A DNA stretch of 64,000 nucleotides from Pogostemon cablin (GCA_023678885.1 CM042982.1:8556001-8620000); one strand, 5' to 3'. Positions 35,889 through 48,189 are shown, numbered from the stretch's first letter. Notes: generated by a model from the sequence alone, not told the origin. Numbers and translations are program-made.

Positions 35889-38246
35889 TCACCAGTAATC
35901 TCCACAGGAGCAGACCCCCGAATGGAAGTGATGGAATCTATTTGAATCTCTAACAACAATTGTTCTTCCTGTCATCAAAGAAACATGTTTACCAAACTCA
36001 TGGCAATCTCTACACGCCCTTAGATTCTTGAACACCACAACTGGTGTTCCATCTGCTGTCGCTACGAGCCCGAATGCAATGGCAAGTCTCTCACTGTGGA
36101 CTAAAGCCTGCTCATTCCGCTCGTCCCACACTTCGTCATCTTCGGTTAAAACCGTGTTCTCTTTGTGCACACTGGAGAATTGAAGCTCCCTCAGCTTCGA
36201 GTAGATCTCCTCTGCTTGAGGGTGGCGTTGATCGCCCACTACGAACCGGTGTACTTCGCTCTTCACGGTTATCCAGCTACAACCGATCTCTTTCCTCAGA
36301 TCTCTCTCAGCCATGAGCTTCCTCACGCTTGCAGCTTCGCCCCACTTCCCACACGACACGTGCAAGTTGAACAGCAGAATGTAAGCAGCAGTGTCGTTGG
36401 GGTCGAGCTGAAGGAGCTTCTCAGCAGCAATCTTGCCAAGTTCGTAGCTATGGTGGATTGAGCATCCTCCCAAGAGACTCTTCCAACTCATTGCATCGGG
36501 CTCACATGGCATCGAGTTAATCAAATCATGTGCCTCTGTCAATAGCCCAGCTCGAGAGTATATATCAATCATACAGTTGAAGTGGTCGAGTGTTGGTTTT
36601 AAACCATGCTTCTTATCCATGGAGTCTAAAATCTGCTTTGCTTCTTCAACCAAACCACCGTGGCTACAGGCAGTGAAAATCGCCACGAAAGTAACCTCGT
36701 TCATCCTAACACCAGACGATGCCATTTCTTGAAAGAGTTTCAGGGCTCTAACAGCATTGCCATGGTAAGCCAAACCAGCAATCATGGATGTCCAAGCCAC
36801 GGTGTCGGGTGCATCCATTGATTCGAACACTTTATAGGCATAGTCCAATCTTCCACATTTGGCATACATAGTAATCATGGCACTCTCCCCATAGAGATAC
36901 GAAACAAGTCCTCTCTTTATTGCATCTCCATGAGCTTGAGAACCAAAATTGAAATCAGCAAATGATGAGCACAATTGGAAGATGCTTGTGTACATGAATT
37001 CATTCAAAACTGCACCTTCACATCTTAATGATTTAAAAGTATTGATGCATTTTTCAAACTCCCCGATTTGAGAATAACCACACAATATAGCACTCCAAGA
37101 AACATCATTTGGTTCAGTTATACCCTCAAATGCTCGACTAGCAGAATCGACATCTCCACACTTGACGTAGAAATCCACTAGGGGCGTACCCACAGACACC
37201 TCATTTTGCAGCATAAGTTTAACAATCGTAGCATGAACTTGCTCTCCCATTTTCCGGTCCTGCAGCGCTGCACAAGCCTTTAGAGTAATCGAAAACACAA
37301 ACTCGTCCAAATCAACAGTTTCATTTATAATCATCTTGAAATATCTCAATACATCTTCATACCTATCTGCATGAGCAAAGCCCACCATCATAGTCGTCCA
37401 AGAAACAACATTCTTTTCATGAATCAGATCAAAATTCAGCTCGGCGCTCTCTATACGCCCACATTTAACGTACATATTGCATATGGCGACATCCATGGCA
37501 ACGTTGTTGGTAAACCCAGCCTTGTATACTTGACAATGCAACTGTTTCCCGGTCTCCAAATACAAAGAACTTGAAAGGGACTTCAAGAGACTGATATAGA
37601 TAGAAGGATTAGGCTTAAAATTTGAATCTTGAATTTTCAAATACAGCTCTACAGCATTCTCTAACAGCCCTTTATCCGCATAAGCAGATATGATTATGAC
37701 CCACGAAGCCATAGTTCTTTCAGCCATTTCATCGAACAGTTTCCGAGCATCAGAAAGACTCCCACAATCACAATACATCCGAAGAACACAATTAACAAGG
37801 TAGGCTGGTGGGTCTTCCGATAAACATAAACGTTGATGAATTAGCTTCCCAAAATTTAACGACCTTAACTTGGAACACGCTTCGAGTAAATATTTATACG
37901 ATTGAGGATCGACAGGAATATTACAACGGTCCATTTCGAGAAGGAATTCGTGGGCTTCTTTGAGTTTATCCTGTTTGGAAAGGGAGACTAAATGGACGTT
38001 TTCGAGCACTCCATGCTGAGTAAGGGGGGTTTTGACAAGAGATTTCTCGGATTTGAGCGACACCCATGAAGGAAATTTGGTGAAATTAGGAGCTTTTGAG
38101 CTCGACAACTGAAGAGACGCCTGAGTAAACGATGAATTTGGAGTGGGAGACTTACCATAGATGCTGTCAGTGGAATTCTGAGATGAGTTTGGAATTGAAC
38201 AACATGCGACTTCGAAGGTTAGAGAATTTGGAGTTGAGATAATCAT
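35889..38246 (-). CDS. RARE1: PPR-DYW protein, RARE1-like chloroplast RNA editing factor
   Basis: An intact, intronless 785-codon frame. Residues 1-60 are Ser/Thr-rich with few acidic residues, as in plastid transit peptides. A run of PLS-type pentatricopeptide repeats follows to about residue 600 (for example VGTPLVDFYVKCGDVDSASR and YGESAMITMYAKCGRLDYAY). E and E+ motifs then lead to a complete DYW deaminase domain: zinc and catalytic ligands HSE (717-719) and CRDCH (745-749), then CSC (779-781) and terminal DYW. By eye the closest match I know is Arabidopsis At5g13270, RARE1, required for C-to-U editing of the plastid accD transcript (acetyl-CoA carboxylase beta subunit). The family is certain; orthology rests on the shared central repeats (TEPNDVSWSAI region). 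It has no conserved neighbours. Confidence 0.9.
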   Translation of the reverse strand: MIISTPNSLTFEVACCSIPNSSQNSTDSIYGKSPTPNSSFTQASLQLSSSKAPNFTKFPSWVSLKSEKSLVKTPLTQHGVLENVHLVSLSKQDKLKEAHEFLLEMDRCNIPVDPQSYKYLLEACSKLRSLNFGKLIHQRLCLSEDPPAYLVNCVLRMYCDCGSLSDARKLFDEMAERTMASWVIIISAYADKGLLENAVELYLKIQDSNFKPNPSIYISLLKSLSSSLYLETGKQLHCQVYKAGFTNNVAMDVAICNMYVKCGRIESAELNFDLIHEKNVVSWTTMMVGFAHADRYEDVLRYFKMIINETVDLDEFVFSITLKACAALQDRKMGEQVHATIVKLMLQNEVSVGTPLVDFYVKCGDVDSASRAFEGITEPNDVSWSAILCGYSQIGEFEKCINTFKSLRCEGAVLNEFMYTSIFQLCSSFADFNFGSQAHGDAIKRGLVSYLYGESAMITMYAKCGRLDYAYKVFESMDAPDTVAWTSMIAGLAYHGNAVRALKLFQEMASSGVRMNEVTFVAIFTACSHGGLVEEAKQILDSMDKKHGLKPTLDHFNCMIDIYSRAGLLTEAHDLINSMPCEPDAMSWKSLLGGCSIHHSYELGKIAAEKLLQLDPNDTAAYILLFNLHVSCGKWGEAASVRKLMAERDLRKEIGCSWITVKSEVHRFVVGDQRHPQAEEIYSKLRELQFSSVHKENTVLTEDDEVWDERNEQALVHSERLAIAFGLVATADGTPVVVFKNLRACRDCHEFGKHVSLMTGRTIVVRDSNRFHHFHSGVCSCGDYW

Positions 38247-38943
38247 TCAATTCAACTACTCCACCAAAGTGGGCAATCACCAGAATAGACACAAATAAAA
38301 AGCCCACCAAGTACTGATGATTAGAAAAGAAAGATCCTCCATTAAAATGAACTCCAAGAAAACTAAGGGGCTTTGAAGGGATAGGGGAGAGTAGGGAAAG
38401 AATCCAAAAGAGCCCATATAAGGAATAAATTGAAAATGCTCCATATAAACCCGTGCATTATTTTAAATTTTATTATTATTATTATAAAATAAAATTTAAA
38501 TATATAAATACTAGGAGTATTTCACTAAAATATTTAGAACTCTTCTCTCTCGACGAGTGACCACTATTAAAATATGTTGATTATATAAATAAAATATATT
38601 TATTATTAATAGTTAAAAAGTATACTCCTATTTATTATTCATCATATTTTAAAAAAATATACTTTAACTAAAAATGATACTTTAATAATAGGTTGCCCAT
38701 CTCATAACCCTGTTGTGTATTACAAGTGATTTTGTCAAATACTTATTATTGATCTAACTATGCGAGTTAGGTGTGAATTTAGATTTACCTAGGATTTTAT
38801 TTAAATTTAATATTAACTTTATTGAATTTTTAGTTTAATAATTCATTTTAATCATGTCATATCTATTTTTTTTTAAATTTTTTTAATGCATCGATACCTC
38901 AAAGTATTCTAATAGTAATTTTTTTAATTCTTTCGTGAGATCG
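38247..38943. other. PPR gene 5' flank and intergenic DNA
   Basis: The first 150 bases upstream of the PPR start are less AT-rich and would hold its leader and promoter, but I see no unambiguous TATA box. 38470-38485 is a short ATT run. 38550-38710 is half of a MITE related to 33070-33307. Confidence 0.5.
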
Positions 38944-39733
38944 TGTAGGCGCTTGAATTTTATTACCTATTAAAGAAAAATATGTGACAAATTAATGCAA
39001 TAATTATCAATTATTTATTTATTAAGGGATTTAAATAAATCTATTCCTAAAATAAATGAGTAAATAATTGATAATTAGGTCAAATCCAGTCAAATAAGTC
39101 TGACTTAAAGTCTAAGCAAGTGAAATGTCCAAGCCTGCAGAATCAGGTCAAAACAGCTCTGGACCAATCAGATTGCGATTTATATATGGAGCATCATCAC
39201 CCTTCACCTATATAAGGAGTTTTCCTCCATTCATTCCAGACACACATTAAAAAGACCTGAAGACAAAAATGCTCTGAAGAGATTGAAACACAAGCAACGT
39301 TCCTCAAGATCTTCAAGTCAAGAACGACAAACGATTCGGAATCAAGGTGCGGAGCCCCCCAAATCAAGCGTTCTTCATACACTAAGTTCTTCGGTGTTCT
39401 TCTCGCCAAGAACAGCATACGACCCGAGATTAAGGTGCTAAGCTCCCAGATCGAGTGTTATTCTGATCAAGTACGTTTAATCCAAATAAAGGCTCGACGC
39501 CTCTGGATTAACTTTATAAAATCTCAAATTCGAGTTCGGACAAGCTTCAACTGAAGATCCAACTCAACACACAGTTAGCGTAGTCAACAAGTCAAGTCAA
39601 AGTCCAAATTGGTTCGAGAGAAGAATTAGAGGATAGATAGAGATTGTTTCTTAAAATTATCAAGTTAAATCCTTTTGATTATTATTGTAATTCTCTTGTA
39701 TTTATTTTATTAAATACAAAATTTATTGTTACA
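38944..39733 (+). repeat. 5' LTR of a gag-only retrotransposon (copy 1)
   Basis: 790 bases, opening TGTAGGCGCTTGAATTTTAT and closing TTGTTACA. The opening, the run TTATCAATTATTTATTTATT, and the segment from GTCTGACTTAAAGTC to AAAGGCTCGACGCCTC all recur in the 3' copy from 42093. The five bases before it, GATCG, would be the target duplication, but the right end is truncated so this cannot be checked. Confidence 0.88.
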
Positions 39734-39735
39734 AA

Positions 39736-39756
39736 ATTTGGCACGCCCGGTGGGAT
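39736..39756 (+). other. Primer-binding site of copy 1
   Basis: TTTGGCACGCCCGGTGGGA follows the LTR end. The minus-strand copy has TTTTGGCACACCCAGTGGGA at the same place. The tract starts with TGG as expected; I cannot name the tRNA with confidence. Confidence 0.65.
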
Positions 39757-39804
39757 AGTCTCTACCTCTCATCTCTTCTCTTAACAAGCACAAAGATACA
39801 AAGT

Positions 39805-41154
39805 ATGACTCCTCTTAGGATCGCGATAAAAAGGTCATCTACCTCAAAGCCTTTAGAGCTACAAGCCGTGAACACGCAAGTTATTACTCCGCTAAAGATT
39901 GCGATATGAAGGACTACTGCATCAAAGCCTCCAGAGTTGCAAACTAAAAAGGTTGAAGTTGTTACAAGAAGTATGTCTGATGGCTCCTCAAAGACAAATC
40001 GTATGGTGGGGATTACTCTCAATGAGCCATTGCACAGCGACAAAGATGGTGAAGATGACTCTATCTGCTCAACTCCTCGCTCCACACCAAGCTCACCACC
40101 TGCTTCAACTGAAGCTGCAGTGATGACGACAAGTGCTATGACCATTGAGGATCAACTCGCAAGTATGATGAAAGTCATTTAAGGACTCAACAAGCACATG
40201 GAAGCTCAAGATTTAAAAATCTCCGAACTTATGAAGAAAATGGAAAATGCGGAGACAAGTCGTACAAATAAGAAACAAGTTGAGGATGAGCACGAGAAGA
40301 AAGACTCGACGAAACATCATTCACTTGAAGAAAAGCCAGTTAAAGATAAGATACAAGTTTCAACTGACGAAATGCTTCCTATTAACCAACTAAAGAAAAT
40401 CGTGATAAATACTATAAAAGATAAGTTTGAAAGGAGCTCCAAATCTTCTTCAACCTACGCCAAGCCATATACAAAGAGGATTGATAACTTGAGGATGCCA
40501 ACTGACTACCAACCTCTCAAGTTTCAACAATTTGACGGCAAAGGCAATCCAAGACATGTGGCGCACTTCGTCGAGACATGCAATGATGCTGGGAGGACCT
40601 ATGAGGATCATATGGTGAGGCAATTCGTCCGATCTCTAAAAGGAAATGCCTTTGATTGGTTCATTGACTTGAAAATCAACACCATTGACAGTTGGGGGCA
40701 AATGAAAAAAGAATTCCTCAACCGTTTCTATAGCACACGAAGAACTGTTAGCATGATGGAGCTAACAAATACTTGTCAAAGAGATGAAGAATATGTCATC
40801 GATTACATCAATAGATGGAGGAGTCTAAGCCTCAATTGCAAAGAAAAGCTATCAAAAACTTCAGCTATAGAAATGTGCATTCAAGGGATGCAATGGAATC
40901 TTAGCTACATACTCCAAGGAATTCGGCCAAAAACTTTTGAAGAGTTGGCTTCAAGAGCTCACGATATGAAGTTAATCCTGACATCAAATGACATCGAATG
41001 ACCCTCTATTCAAGACTCTTACGAGTTTGAATACATGTCCTTCGTTGAGCCCTTGGAAGAGGAACCACAAATAAAGGCTGCAGTTTCTATAAAGATTAAT
41101 AGAAATGAAGTTGAAGCAAGAGAAAATAGTGCATCCCAAGATTGGGGGCAATGA
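39805..41154 (+). pseudogene. Gag of the gag-only retrotransposon, copy 1
   Basis: One reading frame from ATG 39805 to TGA 41152-41154, interrupted only by stops at 39907, 40180 and 40999. The N-terminus carries two related repeats (TPLRIAIKRSSTSKP and a second near 39885). A Lys/Glu-rich segment follows, then a retrotransposon gag core: RMPTDYQPLKFQQFDGKGNP near 40495, FVRSLKGNAFDWFIDL near 40630, and EFLNRFYSTRRTVSMMELTN near 40715. The tail ends ENSASQDWGQ. No zinc knuckle, protease, RT or integrase follows, so the element must have relied on enzymes from elsewhere. Confidence 0.85.
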
Positions 41155-41159
41155 ACACT

Positions 41160-41870
41160 TGACAAACTTAAACACAAAGCTCCTTGACATGAGCTAAAAC
41201 TGTCTGCATTACACTCCTTGATACGAGCTTAAACTATCTAAAATCTCCCAAGTCAAATCTCCTTAACACGAGCGAAAACTGTCTACATCATGCTCCCTGA
41301 CACGAGCAAAAACTGTCTACATCACGCTCCTTGACATGAGCTAAAACTATCTACAAGTCATGCTCCTTGATACGAGCTTAAACTATCTAAAAAGCCTCAA
41401 GTCATGCTCCTTGATACAAGCCTAAACTATTTAACACAAATCAAATTCAAGGCTCCTCGATACGAGTGAAAACTATCCACATTATACTCCTTGATATGAG
41501 TATAAACTGTTCACACATCAAATCAAATCTCTTTGAGAAGATACAAAACTCTCTATATGTTCGATACTCCTTGATATGAGTATAAACTATCTACACATCA
41601 AATAAAATCTTCTTGGGAAGAGAATAAACTCTCTACACATAAAGCTCCTCGGCACGAGCGAAAACTGTTCACACAATACTCCTCGACACGAGTGAAAATG
41701 TCCACACAAAGTTCCTTGACATGAGTATAAACTGTCTACAAGTTCAAATTTAAGACTCATTGACACGAGTATAAACTGTCAGCATATTCAATTCAATGAT
41801 CCTCAACACACGAGCCTAAACTGCATGTTACTCCTGGCCCGTATGAGTATAAAATATGTACGACACCCCC
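41160..41870 (+). repeat. Minisatellite in the 3' spacer of copy 1
   Basis: About 18 degenerate units of 30-46 bases, with core CTCCTTGAYAYGAG followed by TAAACTGTCTACA. Unit lengths are not multiples of three, so this is not a coding repeat. The same array sits at the same place in copy 2. Confidence 0.9.
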
Positions 41871-42077
41871 TATTCAAACCAAATCATGTTCTTTGAACTA
41901 CGTTATGACTTGATCCTGTTCAAAGAGGTATGTAGACAACTTAGTACTCTGCTATGTTCAGTCATAATTCAGCTTATTCATATCAAGTTGGTGAGGTAAG
42001 CAATAAAATTCAATCATATTGATCAAGAATAGATTATCGTAATTTGTTCACTTCAATACAAAGGCGTCCGTGAACAA

Positions 42078-42092
42078 AATGCGAGGGACATT
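42078..42092 (+). other. Polypurine tract of copy 1
   Basis: AATGCGAGGGACATT lies directly before the 3' LTR start TGTAGGCA. The minus-strand element has GTGCGAGGGGTCAT in the same place. Confidence 0.6.
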
Positions 42093-43639
42093 TGTAGGCA
42101 CTTGAATTTTATTGCCTATTAAAGGAAAATACGTAGCAAATTAATGCAATAATTATCAATTAATTATTTATTTATTAAGAAATTTAAATAAATATATTCC
42201 TAAAATAAATGAGTAAATAATTGATAAATAGCTAAGATCCAATCAAATAAGTCTGACTTAAAGCCTAAGCAAGTGAAAGTAGGGATGACAATGGGTAGGG
42301 TAGGGTAGGGTATGGGTATGACAAATCCACATACTACCCTATACCCTACCCATACCCTATTCTTTTACCCTAAAATAGAGCTTCGGGTAGGGTATGAGTA
42401 TACCCATCGGGTATACGGGTAATCCACGGGTAAGCGGATACCCTCAATCTTAGTCGATTTTGCGGATAATCTACGAATACCCGAATCCACCCAATCCAAC
42501 CTGACCCGACACAATCCATTTTTTAACTATATTCCACAAAAAAATAATTATAATACATAAATGAATAACCTAAAATAAAATATACAAATTAAAAAACAAA
42601 GTCAACAACAATAACATCTAAGTCCGTTAACAAGAAAACATCATAAATTCATAGTTAATTAATCAAATAAAATCATAAAACAAACATCATATTCCAACAA
42701 TTACTTCCAAGTGATTGGTTTAAGTATGAAAAATTCAAAGTCTTGCATCTCATTTTTGCCACCAAGATATATCAATTCGAATATCATTTTTTTGTTAAAA
42801 TATTAAAAAAATAATTATAAATAACACATGATATTATAACATAGAACAAGATTTATTATAATTCTTAAAAATTATTTATATTTATATCAGGACAAGAATA
42901 TAAATTTTAATTAAAAATATTAATCATATTATAATAAATAAATATTAAATACATCATAAATTTTTCATCAACAATATTATTATACTAAAAGAAATATTAG
43001 ATTTAGACATTTAATTAAATATATAATACTATTATATATATATACGCATTCGGGTAATTTTCGGGTCGGGTACGGGTAAATATAAGGGAACTCGTACCCT
43101 ACCCTTACCTGCATAGTTTTCCTTAGGGTTCGGGTACTACCCGACCCGTTACCCAATTTTTCTATACCCGCTATGCGGGCACCCGTCGGGTCGGGGGTAC
43201 CCGTCGGGTAACCCGACCCGACGGGAAAAATTGTCATCCCTAAGTAAAAGGCCTAAGCCCGCAGAATCAGGTCAAAATAGCCCTGTACCAATCAGATTGC
43301 GAGTTATATATGGGGCATCATCATCCTTCACCTATATAAGGAGCTTTTCTTCATTCATTCAGACACGCATTAAAAAGACCTGAAGACAAAAATGCTCTGA
43401 AGAGATTAAAACATGAGCAACGCTTCTCAAGATCTTTAAGCATTTTCAAGTCAAGAACGACAAACGATTCGGGATCAAGATGCGGAGCCCCCAAATCAAG
43501 CGTTCTTCGTACACTAAGTTCTTCGGGGATCAAGATGCGGAGCCCCCCAAATCAAGCGTGATTAAGGTGCTAAGCCCTTCGGATCAAGTACGTTTAATCC
43601 AAATAAAGGCTCGACACCTCTGAATTAACGCTATAAAAT
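42093..43639 (+). repeat. 3' LTR of copy 1, interrupted and truncated
   Basis: Matches the 5' LTR from TGTAGGCACTTGAATTTTAT onward. It is split by a hAT-like MITE at 42280-43242 and then continues to about 43639, where homology stops at CTATAAAAT, leaving out the last ~200 bases of the LTR. A segment containing GATGCGGAGCCCCC is duplicated in tandem near 43480-43560, unlike the 5' LTR. Confidence 0.85.
42280..43242. mobile_element. hAT-like non-autonomous element in the 3' LTR
   Basis: TIRs TAGGGATGACAAT and ATTGTCATCCCTA are perfect inverses. Flanks AGTGAAAG (42272-42279) and AGTAAAAG (43243-43250) match at 7 of 8 positions, fitting an 8-base hAT target duplication. Both ends are rich in GGGTA/TACCC words (GGGTAGGGTAGGG, CGGGTAACCCGACCC). 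No transposase. Confidence 0.9.
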
Positions 43640-46446
43640 GTTATCACTCTTTATTTATATCTATAAAACGCCTTAAAGGAAATGGTGGTCCGGTCATCTT
43701 TCCATATAAGTGGCATGTTCTCCATGCAAATCTCTGGATACGTTTCGGATATCTTGTTTTTTTCCCTGAAAAGACCCACTTCACCTTCTCTTTCTCCTTC
43801 TCCTTACTCTTTCTTTCTCTGCTCTCTCACTCTAACGCTCCACCACCGCATCTTCGCCGCAACCCCGACATGGACGCAGGTACATCGCTGACTCTCATAT
43901 AAGGTGCACACTCAATTTCAATCGAAAACCCCTAATTTTGTGCCCTTCTTTTTTGTCTTTGTATAAGTTTCTCCCCTTGTTTGCTTCCACTGCGGCTTTG
44001 AACATACCACGAGTCTGCTCTAATCCCTTTCTGTTTTGCTGCCTTTCTTTGTTTCTTTCTCTCTTAATCGCTGCAGCTGCAACGGCATAGATTTTTCTAT
44101 ATTCTTTGTTCTTTAGGTGATAGAGTTTGGAAAACTTATGAATGAATTGACATAAGTACTTTACGTCTGCAATTTAACCTAATTTGTGCACATGAGTTGT
44201 TCGATGAAATTATTTGCTCAAACGTGCATTTCTCATTTGTTTTTGAAGATTTTTAGTCTGTTGCTTGTTTAGCAGAATGCCTCAAACAGGCTATTTATCA
44301 GTATACTGCATCTAACATTAGGAGCTGTACTGCAGAATGATTTGACCTTGCCATGCTTTTAATTCTTTCATTTTAACCTCAAGTGTAGCTCTTGGTCGGG
44401 AATGTGGGGTGGAAGTCCATGACAAAATGTGTTGCATTTAGTGGAGCTTCAAATGTAGGAAGCTAATAGTGCCAAAAACTTACCTTGGAATCTCTACGTT
44501 AAAGTGAGCATACATTCAAAGAATCATGACATCCTGAATCTAAGAGACACAGAAATAAACAAATACTTAATCTCATGCTCTTTTTTTCTCCTTGCTTTAT
44601 CTCTCTCAATCTTATTTTTGCTTTCATTTTTTCCGTGCTCTGCTTAGCTGTTTTGATCGGGAATTTATCCATTTGGAGCCCGATTTCGGTTCACTCCACT
44701 CCCGCTACAAAATTGTCTCCAGCAATAAGTATATAATTTCCTGATTATGCTCACCTCTTTTGTTCACAATTGAATTTTTGTATTTTAATATTCTTAAGTT
44801 TGTGTAAATATTTTGGAAAGTCGGAAGTGAATCTGAACATTGAGGCTTCCGCTTGTTCTTGGTAAATCTGAACATCTGTCCCTTTTTTTTGGGGCTTCGC
44901 AATGATTGCGGATTTGAAGAAACTGTTTGCAAAATAAAGTTATACTATTGTGGAGTAAAAGCACTCCTATTATTTTTATGGAACCTTTTTTTTTTGTCAT
45001 ACTAATTTGCATTCATTACAAAATAAATTCCTATTAAAAAAATGCTTTCAAAAAAAAATTCCTATTAAAAAAATTTCCAGATTCTTTTTTGAGCTGGATA
45101 AATAATTTGGTGGAGCTTCCAAGAGCTACTTGACTCAGGTGGTTCAAACATACCAACTGCTTGCGTATCAATGTCACCATAATTCAAGGTAATAACTTAG
45201 TGGAGTTTGCAAGAGGTACTTCACTCAGGTGGTTCAAACATATCAACAACTTGCGTAACAATATCATTATAATTCATCGTTACATTTACTATAGCTTAAC
45301 CAGATTTTTGCTTTGTGTTATTTTGATTTGAAGCTAAAGGTCAACTTAATTAGATATTATGATATTGTCACTAATGATTTCTATTACATTTTTAGGGACT
45401 CAAAACTGCTAATGTTATGTACTTATTTCAAAAGTTCGGATATGAGATGATCACTTCAGATGTAGCTATTAAACTGGGATTTGGTTTACATGGTGTCACC
45501 CACTATCTGATCCCTCATTTTAGTGTTTTAAATCTGCCTTGGAGATTGATATAAACTGTCATTCGTATTATTTCTTCTTCTACCTTTTCTTTTAATAATA
45601 AAAGCATGGTTGAGGAGGTTTTGAGCTTTTCTAATTGGCTTATTCTACTCTTAGATCGCATTACCGCCATCACCATCGCCATTGCCTGCCGGATTCTTCA
45701 CCTTCAATCTTAAGGTAGTGAAAACAGTTCATTTGTTTTTGAATAATGTCATTTTATTGTAATCTTGAGTAGTTAATGTGATCATATAGATTATAATCTT
45801 AAGAGGTTAATGCAATCATATAGTTTGATCAGCATTGAGCCCTTTTTTCGATAGATCTGCCTGGAACTTAATTACATCTGTTACACACATTGAGTACTTT
45901 AAAAATTCAAGAAGGTCAAAATTTACAAAAGAAAATTGTTATTCAATTCGTATTTGAAAATTGCAATTGGTTTTTTACATGAATCGAATACATGTTAACT
46001 TGGGAATTATTTAAATTTAAATAAATAGGACCCATTAGTAGGCTGCCACAACTGTACCACACTAGAGGCAGAAGTCTGAAAGTGCACTACAAAGCATTTT
46101 AGCGTTAATGTTGTTATTATTTCAATACTTCAAAAAGTAGTAGCCTTTATTTTGGCGTTCTTCACTTGCTTCATTATGTGAATCAAACTTTAAGCCTCTC
46201 TAATTGCAGATGCAGCTGATTTCAAGTGTTGGTAATTGAGAAAGTGGAAAATCAATGAAAGATTCATCCAGTGGATTATCTCCCACTGATCATAATCTAA
46301 TTGGCAAGGGCAACAATATTTTAGAGAAGGCTATTGGGATATTAAAGAAGAAGGCATCAGCATTAACTGAAAAAGAATTAAACCCTGAATTCTTCCAGAA
46401 ACAAAGAGATTCAGATTATTTGCCTGTTAAAGTTATTCTTTGCTAA
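43640..46446 (+). other. Putative spliced transcription unit, product unknown
   Basis: A pyrimidine-rich leader-like block (43770-43860) precedes ATG 43870 and a good donor (GACGCAG/GTACAT at 43880). A candidate exon 45655-45714 lies between TCTTAG and AAG/GTAGTG; another begins at 46210 after TTGCAG. Joined in the frame open from 43682, these give roughly 95 codons ending at 46239. From ATG 43870, exon 2 hits a stop after about 20 codons. A separate 63-codon frame, 46255-46446, reads NNILEKAIGILKKKASALTE and NPEFFQKQRDSDYLP, which looks protein-like but is unrecognised. It may be a non-coding RNA, a small-protein gene or a relic. Confidence 0.3.
45095..45285 (+). repeat. Tandem duplication, about 95-base unit
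   Basis: Two copies of a segment with TTGACTCAGGTGGTTCAAAC / TTCACTCAGGTGGTTCAAAC and AACTTGCGTA, diverged by several substitutions. It lies in an apparent intron. Confidence 0.8.
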
Positions 46447-47508
46447 CCCTTAAAAATCACAAAATGAGGAAAAGTCATCTTACTTAGTATTATAGAGGCT
46501 CATTAAAATTTGCTGACAACTGTATGTACATAATTAGAAAACCATCTATTTTGTTGCGCTATAAAATATTGAAGCTTCAATGTAAGTTGTCTTTTACCCA
46601 ACTTAATAGTTTTGAAGTGACTTTTATATTGATATCAGAATATTTAACCGGTTAATGTTCCAAACCCACTATTTACCTATTTCAAATTACAGGCTAGATG
46701 TATTAAAGCTATTTGATGTTTGTGCCAAAAGAAATTGATTTTAATTTGTGTAAGGTATAAGTTTCAATCCATGTCTTCTTAAGCTTGATTTTGAACATAA
46801 TTCTTAAAAGACTAGTATTTTGTAAGGTATAAGTCTCGTATTTCTTCTTAAGCTTGATTTTGAACATAATTTTTAAAAGACTTAATTATAAGAAATCTAA
46901 TATATTAACTAAATAAATAGATGTTTATTTTTTAAAAAAAATTGACCATAATTTCAAACTCACATAATTGATGTGGTTTCTATAGATGGGGTATGGGACT
47001 CCTTAATCTAGAACAAAAAACCAATAATATCCTTGCGGGTGGACATATGTAATATGCGGAGTATTATTTAACAAATAATTTATAATAATATTCTTTTTGC
47101 GCAAAAAAAACAGATGTGATACAACAAAGTTCTATCCATAAAACAAATAGACAAGATATTATAAATAAATTTATTATACCTCAAATTTAATTAACATATA
47201 ATCCTATAATAAAAAGAATAAGAAAGAATATCAGTTAGATTTAACATTTAACCGTATAATTCTTCAAATATAATTAACAAATAATTCTATAACAAAATCC
47301 TTATACGAACGCCTAATATTAGTTGAGATTAAAAGGATTAAATGAGTGGTCAAGATTAAAATTATTGTTTTTAAAAATAATAAAATAGAAAAAATAATTG
47401 AAGATAAAAATAGAAGTTAAAGTTTGTCTTTATACATGTATAAATATAAATAAAAGATACATAATTATTTTAATTAACTTTAGAATTTTTTTTTAAAAAA
47501 AGAATTAG
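46447..47508. other. AT-rich intergenic stretch with a short duplication
   Basis: 46752-46885 is a tandem duplication of about 65 bases (GTAAGGTATAAGT to CTTCTTAAGCTTGATTTTG). Nothing else is recognised. Confidence 0.55.
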
Positions 47509-47851
47509 GCAAAAACTCCTGTGCACCCGTTCCGTGTATTTTAAATTGTATACCCTTTAGTATACAGATGTATACTCTTTATTTTCGAAAGAAAATTATT
47601 GTGTGTGTCTGGGCGCATGAACAACACTCTGCGCCTTTAAAATTTTGTGTTAAATTGTATACTCTTTAGTATAAAAAAATGTGTACTCTTTATTTTTTAA
47701 AGAAAAAAAATATTTATGAAAAGTGTATACCCTTAGTGTATCTTTTATTAATTAAAGTGTATACCCTTTAAACCAAATCAATGCACCCTTACCCATAATA
47801 CTAAATTTCTAAAGGCGCACGGAATGTGTTCCGTGCGCACGGAACCTCACT
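47509..47851. mobile_element. GTGTGYCC-ended MITE copy, possibly compound
   Basis: Starts GGCAAAAACTCCTGTGCACC and ends with GGCGCACGGAATGTG and GCGCACGGAACC. The internal GTATACTCTTTA words appear twice, and a second terminus-like sequence (GTGTGTGTCTGGGCGCATG) lies at 47602, suggesting one copy inserted in another. Confidence 0.65.
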
Positions 47852-48162
47852 CAAAGAATTATCCGACAACAATAAATTGTATTTCATCAATTTAGGTGTA
47901 ATTGCGGAGAGGAGATAATTCATGCTCCGGTAATCTAGGGATAAGCAATATTTATGCAGCCAGCGATTGGGTGAGTTGTTACCTATATTTTTCCTGGGTG
48001 AGTTGTTACTTATATTTTTCCTTATTTATAGGAAAATTGTTATCCTAAAATTTGTTATAAAGACTGATTATTGTGTACAGTGTTTATATAAAGACTGATT
48101 ATTATGTACCAATAAAATCGTGCTAAGCCGTTTCAAAGACTATACAAGGGCCTTATATTGTG

Positions 48163-48170
48163 TATAAATA
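48163..48170 (+). promoter_or_regulatory. Putative TATA box of the orphan exon
   Basis: TATAAATA 20 bases before the ATG at 48190. Confidence 0.35.
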
Positions 48171-48189
48171 AAATTTACCATCGATTAAG

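Noticed and set aside
36044..36461. Plus-strand ORFs of 90 and 98 codons
   Set aside because: Antisense shadows of the PPR-DYW gene.
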